From Candidatus Kapaibacterium sp. (GTDB lineage Bacteria > Bacteroidota > Ignavibacteria > Kapaibacteriales > UBA7675): a stretch of DNA of 64,000 nucleotides. Made by a program: the position numbers and the translations under genes. The stretch lies in the NCBI GenBank assembly GCA_028284775.1, contig JANQRB010000028.1:1-64000 (forward strand). The letters run 5' to 3'. Below, one piece after another: positions 26,395-34,554 of the stretch (within the stretch, counting starts at the first letter, position 1; every line of letters starts with the position of its first letter). The notes beneath the pieces are model-generated. The model ran no database searches. It was not told the origin of the DNA and saw only the letters and a program-made list of their open reading frames with translations.

Positions 26395-27023
26395 AGCAGA
26401 GCCACGATACCGTGTTTCAGCGCGTAACGCATCAGCTGAGCGTTGTTGTGCAGTTCGAGCTTTTTGAGCACACTGGCGCGCTGCGCGCTGATTGTTTTGG
26501 TACTGCGATGCAATTCCCTGGCTATCTCGCCGACTGTTTTGCCGGCTGCGATCAGTCCGAAGACCTCGAATTCCCGCTTCGAAAGGCGGAGGTAGCGCTT
26601 TGCTTCCTCATCCCTTCCTTCCGCTGCGCCATTCGATCTGCCCGCCGGTTTCGTCCGCGACGCAGGCCGCAGCACTTCCCTGACAGCGGCGACAAAATCG
26701 TCCTTCTCGGCGTTTTTCGGGATGAAGGCCGTGGCGCCGGCATCGATAGCGTAGGCGGCATACACATCCGGCCGCAAACCGCTGACGGCGAGAATCGGCA
26801 GCAAAGGCAAACGCCTGCGAATACTTGCGATAACATCGATGCCGCTCATCTCGGGCAGGTCGAGGTCGATGACCAGCAGATCGAAGCGCTGAGCTTCCAA
26901 AAGGTCAAGTGCCTGCACTCCGCTTCGCGCTTCTTCGATCTGGAAATCCAGCTCGAAGGATAACACCAGTTTGATACCGTTGAGATATATCGGATGATCT
27001 TCGGCAATTAATGCACGTCTCAT
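26391..27023 (-). CDS. NarL/FixJ-type response regulator
   Basis: A 210-residue regulator. The receiver domain has acidic Glu8/Asp9, phosphoacceptor Asp53 in LLVIDLDLPEMSG, and a Lys in FIPKNAEKDDF. The C-terminal LuxR-type HTH reads LRLSKREFEVFGLIAAGKTV, then GEIARELHRSTKTISAQRAS. It lies tail-to-tail with the TPR-histidine kinase, overlapping it by 4 bp, so antisense read-through could couple their expression. It is the best candidate to receive phosphate from that kinase. Own promoter expected in the 480-bp spacer to the right. Confidence 0.95.
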   Translation of the reverse strand: MRRALIAEDHPIYLNGIKLVLSFELDFQIEEARSGVQALDLLEAQRFDLLVIDLDLPEMSGIDVIASIRRRLPLLPILAVSGLRPDVYAAYAIDAGATAFIPKNAEKDDFVAAVREVLRPASRTKPAGRSNGAAEGRDEEAKRYLRLSKREFEVFGLIAAGKTVGEIARELHRSTKTISAQRASVLKKLELHNNAQLMRYALKHGIVALL

Positions 27024-27503
27024 GTTTCGTCCGCCCTTTGTTTGTGATCGATGACGGTCTGGCCCACGCTGCGGGAATAATGATGAATCGTACTGCCCGG
27101 CCCGGCGCCCCGCATAGAATAGGCGCGGTCCGCAGCTGCTGAAACAATCAGGCCAATACGCTTAGCGGCTCACGTTTTTGACATTATCAAAGCAATCAAA
27201 GCAGATAACTCTGTCATCTGGCAGATCCGCAATAAACAGGTGCATCCGGTGTCCGCCCCTGGCAGTGTACTATCCCCGGAGCGGCCCCTGTATGCGAATC
27301 CCGCTCTCTCAAGAGGCGCTAAACTAGATTCGCATTGACAGAACATCAAGACAGAATTCAGAGCACAGCGAAAATTCCTTGCCGCAGTTTTGCAAAGTGA
27401 TATTTTGCAGCGCCGTAGATTGCCTGTCATCCATTTAACTGCGGCAGCTCGCCTGGCGGCGCAGGTCTGATAGTGAGTTAAGCAAGCTAAACAGCAGGTC
27501 CAG
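27024..27503. other. Gene-free divergent promoter region
   Basis: 480 bases between the NarL-type regulator (leftward) and the APH kinase (rightward). No coding frame has plausible composition or a ribosome site. I see no strong repeat or RNA motif. Confidence 0.45.
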
Positions 27504-28430
27504 ATGTCTCGGAACCCATGGGATAATGATCGAGATCTTAGCCTCGATCTCGTCGCGTCGCTGCTGCGGCGGCAGTTTCCATCCTTTGACGATCCGCGCC
27601 CGCGCTTCTTCGGCGCCGGCTGGGATTTTGAAATGTTTCTCGTGAATGAGACCTGCCTGTTTCGTTTCCCCAAGCGCCGGGACAGTGTGCGGCGCCTGGA
27701 GCTTGAAACGGCATTTCTCGCGGAATTTGCAGCGGACGCTCCGCTTGCCGTTCCCGCGTACAATTTTCATGGTCAGGCGAACGAACTCTTTCCCTATCCC
27801 TTTGCGGGCTATGCCTTGATACCGGGTCGGCCGGCAATGGGCTATGACCTACCCGCAGAGATGATGGCAGATGCCGGACACCGTATCGGCTCCTTCCTGC
27901 GCTGTCTGCACGCGCTCGACAGCGATTGGGGCCGCGAGCTCGGCATCGATGAAAACGACCAGTATTACACTTTCACGAGCTATCGGCAGGGGGCAGTAAA
28001 GGAACTCGAAGAGTTACGGGCGGGCATTGGCAAAGATCTGCTTGACGCCGCGCATCATTTTTTCCGAGAGGACGCCGCGCTGCCCGCCGAGTTCCGTGGC
28101 CGCCTGCGCATCCTTCACAACGACCTCGGACCGGAACATATTCTTGTGAATACCGCAGACAATTCGATCAGCGGTATCATCGACTGGGGCGACCTTGCCA
28201 TTGGCGATCCGGCGCTTGACTTCGCCGGTCTCTATATGTGGCAGGGCGCGCCGCTCGTGACGGCGGCGCTGGAGACCTATGGCGACCTCAGCGATGACGC
28301 CATGTGGCAGCGTATCCGCTACTATGCCTGCCAGGCCGCCGTCCGAATGACATGGTATGGTCAGCAGACCGACAAACAGGACTATTTCAACGCCGGCGAA
28401 AAGGCATTGCGGCGAATTCTGGCCGCATGA
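27504..28430 (+). CDS. APH-family phosphotransferase
   Basis: A 308-residue aminoglycoside/macrolide-phosphotransferase-like kinase. The nucleotide lobe begins with RFFGAGWDFEMFLVNE. The catalytic loop is LRILHNDLGPEHILV with His205-Asn206-Asp207, and the metal motif is IIDWGD (225-230). Such enzymes phosphorylate hydroxyls of antibiotics, sugars or choline-like substrates. A paralogue at 57895 shares the same FGAGWD and FLVNE stretches. No resistance or transport gene is adjacent, so antibiotic resistance is possible but unproven. Confidence 0.85.
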   Translation: MSRNPWDNDRDLSLDLVASLLRRQFPSFDDPRPRFFGAGWDFEMFLVNETCLFRFPKRRDSVRRLELETAFLAEFAADAPLAVPAYNFHGQANELFPYPFAGYALIPGRPAMGYDLPAEMMADAGHRIGSFLRCLHALDSDWGRELGIDENDQYYTFTSYRQGAVKELEELRAGIGKDLLDAAHHFFREDAALPAEFRGRLRILHNDLGPEHILVNTADNSISGIIDWGDLAIGDPALDFAGLYMWQGAPLVTAALETYGDLSDDAMWQRIRYYACQAAVRMTWYGQQTDKQDYFNAGEKALRRILAA

Positions 28431-28522
28431 TCCGCAGGCTTCCGCGAGCCGGCGAATAATCAAGGCTGAGCCTGACAAGGCTCACACATTAAACAGCTCA
28501 TTAATGCAATCGGAATTCAGCA

Positions 28523-28996
28523 ATGAAGAACTACACTATTCAAAAGCGCGATGAGTTTGCGATGATCGGTATCAGCGTTCGCACCTCCAATCGCGACAAT
28601 CAGGCCGGCAAGGATATCTCAGCTCTTTTCCAACGCTTCTTCGCCGAAGGAATCATGGAAAAAATTCCCGGGCGACTCAGCGACGATATTATCAATTTGT
28701 ATTACGACTATGCCGGCGATCATACCGATCCTTACACGGTCCTGGTCGGCTGCCGCGTGTCGAGTCTTGATGATCTACCGGCGGGTCTGACGGGCCACAA
28801 GGTTGCCGGCGGTTCATTTGCGGTTTACACGCCTAAGGGCGATATGCCGGACATTATCATCAACACCTGGCAGGAAGTGTGGCAAACGGAGGAGTACCAA
28901 CGCAGCTATCAGGGCGACTACGACATTTACGGGCCAAAAGCGATGGATCCCGATATGCCCGAAGTTGAAATATGTGTCGGCATCAAGAAAGCATAA
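28523..28996 (+). CDS. GyrI-like / AraC effector-binding domain protein
   Basis: A 157-residue stand-alone effector-binding domain. The YTIQKRDEFAMIGISVRTSN opening, the middle LVGCRVSSLDDLPAGL and the VAGGSFAVYTPKGDM stretch are typical of the GyrI-like (SOUL-related) fold. These domains bind hydrophobic or cationic small molecules, either in AraC/MerR regulators or alone as sequestering proteins. It has no DNA-binding domain. It follows the APH kinase by 92 bp in the same direction, hinting at a shared drug- or toxin-response role. Confidence 0.8.
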   Translation: MKNYTIQKRDEFAMIGISVRTSNRDNQAGKDISALFQRFFAEGIMEKIPGRLSDDIINLYYDYAGDHTDPYTVLVGCRVSSLDDLPAGLTGHKVAGGSFAVYTPKGDMPDIIINTWQEVWQTEEYQRSYQGDYDIYGPKAMDPDMPEVEICVGIKKA

Positions 28997-29381
28997 TCCG
29001 AAGCCTGAGGCAGGCGGCGGCCCGGCTCAGGCAATGCCGCTCTAAAGCGCGATTGCGCTAGACCATCAGACGCAAAAAATTGTTTAACGACACTTGTGCT
29101 TTGTCAACCAGGTAATTTTCAAGTCCTCCTCTTTTTTGAAAGAAGGGCCAGGGGAGTTAAGAAGTCCTTAAATACTCATAACCCCTCCTCGTTCGGCGCT
29201 CAGTCCGCGCCTCACCCCCTTAGCTCAAGGGGAGCTGCAACTATCAATATTTTGATTGACACAGCAATAGTTTCAACTTCCGCTTGTCGTCCTTCTCTGG
29301 GGGCTGACAATGTCATTACGTTGACTTCGATTGTTTAATAATACTCAATAAAGATTAATCGCCGAAGGACAAAGTTTGTTT
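28997..29381. other. Gene-free stretch with short hairpins
   Basis: 385 bases without a credible gene. CCCCTT (29216-29221) and AAGGGG (29227-29232) form a 6-bp hairpin. A GTTCGGCGCTCAG segment at 29191-29203 partly resembles the core of the 65-bp repeat family at 48753. The end holds the GAAGGA ribosome site for the next gene (29364-29369). Confidence 0.45.
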
Positions 29382-29807
29382 ATGAATACTTCTGGTTCAA
29401 AGGATCGTCCGTGGACGATCGTCGACCTCAATTACCTGAGCTTTTATGTCAGGGATTATGACGCCGCCCTGTTGTTTTATACGGACATTTTCGGTGAAGC
29501 GGAGTGTAAAGAAGGTAGTAATGAAGGCCGAATCAGAGGCTGGCGCATGGGCCGTACCTGGCTGACCCTGTTTCCGGGCTCGGCGGGTGTTAACAAAGAC
29601 GGCAATCCCTCGAACGCGGAATTCGCCATCCAACTGGCGGCGCCGGATCAGGTGGATGCACTCTACCAAACATTCATAGACGCCGGTGCCAGATCGGTAT
29701 GGCTGCCCGAAGACACGGAGATGTACGAGCCTATGCGTTTCGCCGCGGTCGACGATCCTTTCGGCATACGGATTGACTTCTATTGTCCTTTAACAAAGAA
29801 GGATTGA
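29382..29807 (+). CDS. VOC family protein
   Basis: A 141-residue VOC-fold protein. The first half is NYLSFYVRDYDAALLFYTDI; the second half ends in RFAAVDDPFGIRIDFYCPL. A TTG at 29376 is closer to the GAAGGA ribosome site (6 nt) than the ATG chosen here (12 nt), so the true start may be two codons earlier. It lies 42 bp before the PEP-mutase-like gene and is probably co-transcribed with it and the NTF2-like gene. Metal-dependent lyase or drug-binding roles are both possible. Confidence 0.83.
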   Translation: MNTSGSKDRPWTIVDLNYLSFYVRDYDAALLFYTDIFGEAECKEGSNEGRIRGWRMGRTWLTLFPGSAGVNKDGNPSNAEFAIQLAAPDQVDALYQTFIDAGARSVWLPEDTEMYEPMRFAAVDDPFGIRIDFYCPLTKKD

Positions 29808-29849
29808 GCGTCGAGAGGGAATCAAGTCGAATCTAAAAAGGAACATCTC

Positions 29850-30719
29850 ATGCAAGATGCGCAAAGGGAAAAAGCCGCGCAGTTTCTGCGTTTGCACCAC
29901 GACAGTGAAATCCTGGTGCTGCTCAACGCCTGGGACGTGGCCAGCGCTCGCATTATCGAGGCTTCGGGCGCCAGGGCAGTTGCAACCAGCAGTATGGGCG
30001 TTTCGGCGGCGCTCGGCTACCCGGATGAACAAACTATCCCCCTGACGGAAATGGTCGATGCCGTCGGACGCATGGCGAAGGCGCTTAGGATCCCCCTCTC
30101 GGCGGATATGGAAGCAGGCTACGGCAGCGATCCCGCAGAGGTCGTCGAAGCCATCGGGCGGATTATCGCCGTGGGCGCAATCGGGATTAACATCGAAGAC
30201 GGAACCGGCGACCCCGCCGCACCGCTGATCGAGACATCCCGCCTTTGCGAACGGATTCGCGCCATCCGCGCCGCCAGCGCTGAAAAGCTGCACCTGGTGA
30301 TTAACGCCCGCACGGACGTCTACCTGGCCTCCGTCGGCGACGAAGGCAGGCGTCTGGCGCATACGATCGAGCGCGGCAATGCCTACCGCGAGGCCGGGGC
30401 CGATTGTGTCTTTGTGCCGGGAGGGTTGTCGCGGGAAACGATCGCCACGCTGGTACGCGAAATTGATGCACCCATCAACGTTGTTGCCAACCCGGCCATT
30501 TCGCGGCCTGTCGTGCCGGGCGTTCCCGAGCTGCAAGACCTTGGCGTCGCGCGCGTATCCGTCGGCTCGGGCCTGATGCGCGCCGCGCTGCAATTCACGC
30601 GCCGCGCCGTCCGCGAAGTTCTCAACAAAGGCAGCTACACGCTGATGGCCGGCGAGCTCGGCGCGGATGACGCCGAAGAGTCTTACGACATGGCTATCGG
30701 CCGATTCACAAGCAATTAG
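29850..30719 (+). CDS. Isocitrate lyase / PEP mutase superfamily enzyme
   Basis: A 289-residue TIM-barrel enzyme preceded by AAAAGGA. LNAWDVASARIIEASGARAV and PLSADMEAGYG (Asp86, Glu88) are the substrate- and Mg-binding strands of the family, followed by GINIEDGT (Glu116). Members break or rearrange C-C or P-C bonds in 2-oxo acids (oxaloacetate decarboxylase, 2-methylisocitrate lyase, carboxyphosphonoenolpyruvate synthase). The catalytic Cys loop of true isocitrate lyases is not evident, so lyase activity on isocitrate is unlikely. No phosphonate genes are adjacent. Confidence 0.88.
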   Translation: MQDAQREKAAQFLRLHHDSEILVLLNAWDVASARIIEASGARAVATSSMGVSAALGYPDEQTIPLTEMVDAVGRMAKALRIPLSADMEAGYGSDPAEVVEAIGRIIAVGAIGINIEDGTGDPAAPLIETSRLCERIRAIRAASAEKLHLVINARTDVYLASVGDEGRRLAHTIERGNAYREAGADCVFVPGGLSRETIATLVREIDAPINVVANPAISRPVVPGVPELQDLGVARVSVGSGLMRAALQFTRRAVREVLNKGSYTLMAGELGADDAEESYDMAIGRFTSN

Positions 30720-30749
30720 AGGTTTTCCACCAATAACAAGGTGACAATC

Positions 30750-31139
30750 GTGAGCGACACTCCCCAGCCTATCCGGCAAATCACTGCAATCGTGAACGCC
30801 ATCAACAATGCGTGGCTGAAAGATCAAAGCGAGGAGCTGGCTCGCTATTTTCACGAAGAGATCGTTATCGTCGCGCCGGGCTTTATGCAGCGTTCCGAGG
30901 GACGGGCGGCCTGCATCCAAAGCTACCGGGATTTTAACCGGCAGGCGCGGATTCATAGCTTCAGCTCTACGGAATGTACGGTTGACCAATGGGATTCGAC
31001 GGCCGTCGCCACCAGCGAATTCACCATCGCTTACGAAATGAACGGTCAGCGCTATGACGAGAAGGGACGCGACCTGATCGTCTTTGCACGAGCAAATGAC
31101 AGCTGGTTGGCGGTCTGGCGTACGATTCTGAATATTTGA
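30750..31139 (+). CDS. NTF2/SnoaL-like fold protein
   Basis: A 129-residue protein starting at a GTG with AAGGTG at 6 nt; an earlier GTG at 30741 is less well placed. The pattern of an N-terminal helix, RYFHEEIVIVAPGFMQR, RAACIQSYRDF and a final RANDSWLAVWRTIL strand matches the NTF2/SnoaL-like cone fold (DUF4440-type). Such proteins are enzymes (cyclases, isomerases) or ligand carriers. It ends the short VOC, PEP-mutase-like, NTF2 run. Confidence 0.75.
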   Translation: MSDTPQPIRQITAIVNAINNAWLKDQSEELARYFHEEIVIVAPGFMQRSEGRAACIQSYRDFNRQARIHSFSSTECTVDQWDSTAVATSEFTIAYEMNGQRYDEKGRDLIVFARANDSWLAVWRTILNI

Positions 31140-31392
31140 TTTACTCATTCTGCCGTTTCGCGCAGTGGCGGGAGTTGCATCAGGCCGGGCGGGTAGTCGA
31201 CCTCAGTCTACCTGGGTAGTAGTTTTCCACAAAATGTGGATAATGCTCTGTTCGGCTGGGGGCATTAACGATAGTGCAACAAATTGATGACGAGATTTAA
31301 CATCTTTATCAAGGTCCGGCGAATTTTGTCCGCAGCGGCACATTGCCGGATATTGCGCAATCAGATGATGACGACAAAGCAGGAAGATTTTA

Positions 31393-32496
31393 ATGAATAA
31401 GCATCCGGCACATCGAATGCGGCGAAGGGCCGCCCTGAGTATCTCAATCACCTCCGTGCTGCTCCTCGGCTTCATTCTCTGCCTCGCTCCGGCGGTGTTA
31501 TCAGGGGGCCCCGCGTTCAGCGCCGTCAAGCCGGCACTATCCGAGGAGGAGCCCGACAGTACCCTGGCAAAACTTCGGCGGCAGGCCATCGCACTCCGGC
31601 CTCTGCTGCGCAGTTCGCTGGCCATCGAGATGCTCGCGGCGGTGCCGGCACTGCCGGCGGTATCGGCGCCGCGCCGCATTTACTACCGACGGGATCCGCG
31701 TGCCGCCCTCAACGCGACGGAGTGGCAAGGGCTCTCGTCCGATGAACGCCAGACCTGGCAACACAAGGACTTCGACGCCGCATATTACTACTTCACCCGC
31801 TACGGGACGCCCCTGGCCTCGCTGCGGGCCTTCGACCTCGTGGGACAGGCGGGTCTGACACAGGCGCGCGGAGCTAAAGTGCTTGAATTCGGCTTCGGCT
31901 CGATCGGCCAGCTGCGGCTGCTGGCCAGTCTGGGCGCGGAGGTTCACGGCATCGAAGTCGACCCTGTGCTGCGAGCCCTGTACAGTCAGCCGAACGATAC
32001 GGGACGAATCCAGCCGGCCCCCTCCTCTCCCCACGGGATACCCGGCTACCTGCAATTACACTTCGGCCGCTTTCCGGCGGAAGCGCCGCTCGTCCGTGAA
32101 GTGGGCCAGGATTACGATTTGTTTATCGCGAAAAACACGCTCAAACGCGGCTACATTCATCCGGCCAGAGAGGTGGACCCGCGCATGCTGATCCAACTCG
32201 GCGTAGACGACAGCATCTTCGTCCGGCGACTCTATCTAATCCTCAAGCCGGGTGGTTTTGCCATAATCTACAATCTCAGTCCGGCGCCCGCCAAGGATGA
32301 CGAAGACTATATCCCCTGGGCCGACGGACGCTGTCCATTCGATCGGGAGCTGCTCGAAAGAGTCGGATTTAGCGTGCTCGCCTATGACAAAGATGATTCG
32401 GAGTTCGCGCGTAGGATGGGCCGCGCGCTCGGCTGGGCTGAGGCGATGGACCTGGAGAATGATCTATTTGGCACCCTGACCCTGCTGCGGCGTTAA
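31393..32496 (+). CDS. Predicted exported class I methyltransferase-like protein
   Basis: A 367-residue protein. A basic N-terminus followed by a hydrophobic core (SITSVLLLGFILCLAP, residues about 18-36) makes a signal peptide or single anchor. The rest, from about residue 155, is a Rossmann methyltransferase-like domain with motif I VLEFGFGSIGQLRLLASLG, then EVHGIEVDP (the acidic ribose-binding strand) and LILKPGGFAIIYNLS (motif IV-like). SAM is cytoplasmic, so an exported methyltransferase is paradoxical. The domain may be a non-enzymatic relative, or the protein may be anchored facing inward. It has no operon partner. Confidence 0.65.
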   Translation: MNKHPAHRMRRRAALSISITSVLLLGFILCLAPAVLSGGPAFSAVKPALSEEEPDSTLAKLRRQAIALRPLLRSSLAIEMLAAVPALPAVSAPRRIYYRRDPRAALNATEWQGLSSDERQTWQHKDFDAAYYYFTRYGTPLASLRAFDLVGQAGLTQARGAKVLEFGFGSIGQLRLLASLGAEVHGIEVDPVLRALYSQPNDTGRIQPAPSSPHGIPGYLQLHFGRFPAEAPLVREVGQDYDLFIAKNTLKRGYIHPAREVDPRMLIQLGVDDSIFVRRLYLILKPGGFAIIYNLSPAPAKDDEDYIPWADGRCPFDRELLERVGFSVLAYDKDDSEFARRMGRALGWAEAMDLENDLFGTLTLLRR

Positions 32497-32625
32497 GTGT
32501 CCGGTGGTTGATCCCGAGTATATCTCAGACAGTCCGACTTGGGGGATTAATTTGTCTTGTGATCGCCGGCCCCTCGCTGCCATTCGAGCGGAATGCCATC
32601 GAGCAAGACCAGTAGTGTTTGTGCT

Positions 32626-33522
32626 TTAAACTTCTGCCGCCGTGTCAGCGGCCCTTCCCCCGGGCCGTTCCGCGGGGCTACGCTCTTCCACCTCGCGCAT
32701 TGACAGCGCCAGAGCGCCCGTTTCGGCCCACTCATTAACTACGGGCGGCGCAAAACCGATATCCTCCGTCATAGCCTGTTTAAGTTCGGCCGCCGCCAGT
32801 TTTTGTGTTAAAAGGCCCTCGGCTGTTTTCACATAGCGCATGTGGCCGCTCAGCACCCGCACCTCGCCGGGGCGATTGCGCCGTGCATACAGACGGTGAT
32901 TAAAGGGACCAGCCGTGCGCGAGTGTTCATAGCGGGCGTGGTAGAAGGCTCCGTCAACAGGATCATCCAGCAGTCGGCAGCGTACCAGCTCTTCCAGGGG
33001 CAGGGACTCGAAGCGAACGAGCCAGGTGCCGTCAAGCGGCTCGATTTCCCGACGCATCAAAGCAGAGCGCGTTTCGACCGGGCTTGCTTCCAGCAGCAGT
33101 GGGTCGATTGTTAATATCGATGAATCGAGCAGCCATTCGCCGGCCTTCAGACTCGCTTTAACGCTGCCGTGATTGCGTTCGCCGGTATCGTGAATCGAAG
33201 CGGCCACGCGACGAACGTGAAAACCACAGGATGCAAACAACGAATACAGAGCGTTGCTCGATGGCCAGCAGGTTCCGCCGGTGCCTCGATTCAACCACGC
33301 CTCGAAAAAATCAGCGGCGTCGCTTCCCGGCAATGCGCCGTCGGCAGCGCTGAGCATGGCCGTCATTTTGCGAAGGTTATCAAAGGGCACCTGATAACAC
33401 CAGGCGCCGTACAACTGCCGCAGCCCCTGTTCATCCGGATAGGGGACTCCGGACAGGCCAAGTTTCTCCAACACCCGGTCACGCAGGTCTTCCGACAAAT
33501 CAGCATTCATTGCTTCAGCCAT
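32626..33522 (-). CDS. Arylamine N-acetyltransferase-like protein
   Basis: A 298-residue protein of the NAT family. The Cys-His-Asp triad is visible as Cys85 (NRGTGGTCWPSSN), His118 (GERNHGSVK) and Asp133 (WLLDSSIL). The motif around Cys85 differs from the classical RGGxCFE, so the enzyme is a divergent member and may not use arylamines; PhnO-like or antibiotic-tailoring roles are alternatives. The N-terminal part (PFDNLRKM) is typical. A second in-frame ATG lies four codons inside; neither start has a strong ribosome site. It lies just downstream of the truncated antiporter on the same strand. Confidence 0.78.
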   Translation of the reverse strand: MAEAMNADLSEDLRDRVLEKLGLSGVPYPDEQGLRQLYGAWCYQVPFDNLRKMTAMLSAADGALPGSDAADFFEAWLNRGTGGTCWPSSNALYSLFASCGFHVRRVAASIHDTGERNHGSVKASLKAGEWLLDSSILTIDPLLLEASPVETRSALMRREIEPLDGTWLVRFESLPLEELVRCRLLDDPVDGAFYHARYEHSRTAGPFNHRLYARRNRPGEVRVLSGHMRYVKTAEGLLTQKLAAAELKQAMTEDIGFAPPVVNEWAETGALALSMREVEERSPAERPGGRAADTAAEV

Positions 33523-33549
33523 TGCTTTTTGTTGCTTGTTGTTAGGTCT

Positions 33550-34008
33550 TCAAGGGATGAGGACCGCTATCGGGTCCGTGGGTGAAATCAGGGCGCCGCA
33601 GAGCAGAGCATACATAAACGAAATGGTGAAACCCAGCCAAACGGCAAGCAGCCAGAACAGCGATCCGCACACGAAGCTGGCGAGCAAGACGCCGGCGGTT
33701 GCCAGGACGGCGACCGGCAAACGCTCCTGTTTCAGATTATCAAAACGTCGATGCAAGGCTCCGGCAAACATTAACAAGGCCGGCATCCCATAAAGCAAGG
33801 TCTCGCTGCACTTAACCGAATGCAGCAGAGCGCGAACCGCGGAAAGTTTAAACAGCCCCAGACGTCCGGCGAGAACCAAGAGCCGCGACGCCGACAATGC
33901 AATTGCCACCAATCCTATTGCCGAGGGCAGCCTGAGATAACGATAATTAAGATAGCCGGCCAGCGACGCCAGTGTCAGCTGCACAGCCATGATTTGCAAC
34001 AGATTCAT
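33550..34008 (-). pseudogene. Truncated CPA1-type Na+/H+ antiporter (N-terminal fragment)
   Basis: The 152-residue frame starting MNLLQIMAVQLTLASLAGYL matches the N-terminus of NhaP/YjcE-type antiporters. It contains four to five membrane helices, the FAGALHRRFDNLKQE loop and the hallmark GALISPTDPIAVL. A stop follows two residues later, where a normal protein would continue for some 250 more residues with the rest of the ion path. The fragment lacks the core ND motif helix and cannot transport by itself. The remaining coding part is not visible downstream; the next gene is the unrelated acetyltransferase, 27 bp away. This indicates a deletion. Confidence 0.75.
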
Positions 34009-34554
34009 GCCAACCCTGTCATCCTGGCAATTGCTCAATTGTCCCTTCGAAGCCAACAAATTAGAATGCGCCGGACTTTCTGACAAGATTCGAGCTGCAG
34101 CATCTAAAGGCTGCCCCGACTTCATTGTCCCGAGCGTTCGCAGTATGGACAGCAGCCCTGGCCCCCGAATCGCCGTATCGTTCCGACTCTGCAGGCATCC
34201 TCTGGGATAGCAAAGTCCGTTCACCTGGCGGCTCCGATTGAATTCTCGCACAAGGATAACCCCGGAGACAAAAAATTTTGGGAGCAGGGGAGCATCAGCC
34301 GGACGAAGCGCCTGGCCATCCTCTTTGGTCAATCGCGGATTCACGTTCAAAAACAAGGTTTTTTGTGTCCCGACCTTTTTGTGGGGAACAACAGCCTGCA
34401 AGAAAACGGCCCCCGACCTAAGGGCGATCGACGCAATTGTTGAGTTATTGTCGTAAAGCAATGCGAGCCATTCCTCCGTATCTTGGCCCCACAATATCGC
34501 AATGAGCGCTCATTTGTTTTTCTTTCAAGACCGAAGATCATGAGGTTACGATCC
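34009..34554. other. Divergent gene-free region with a palindrome
   Basis: 546 bases between the antiporter remnant (leftward) and the T9SS protein (rightward). The frame of the remnant stays open leftward up to 34494 but the added part is not protein-like. A perfect 14-bp palindrome lies at 34501-34514, listed separately. Confidence 0.45.
34501..34514. promoter_or_regulatory. Perfect 14-bp palindrome, possible operator
   Basis: AATGAGCGCTCATT is its own reverse complement and lies 40 bp before the start of the secreted protein at 34555. A half-site AATGAGCGC recurs at 34590. Position and symmetry fit a dimeric repressor or activator site. The cognate regulator is unknown. Confidence 0.35.

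Noticed and set aside
34009..34494. N-terminal extension of the antiporter fragment
   Set aside because: The extension lacks membrane or protein character; family members begin at the methionine at 34008.
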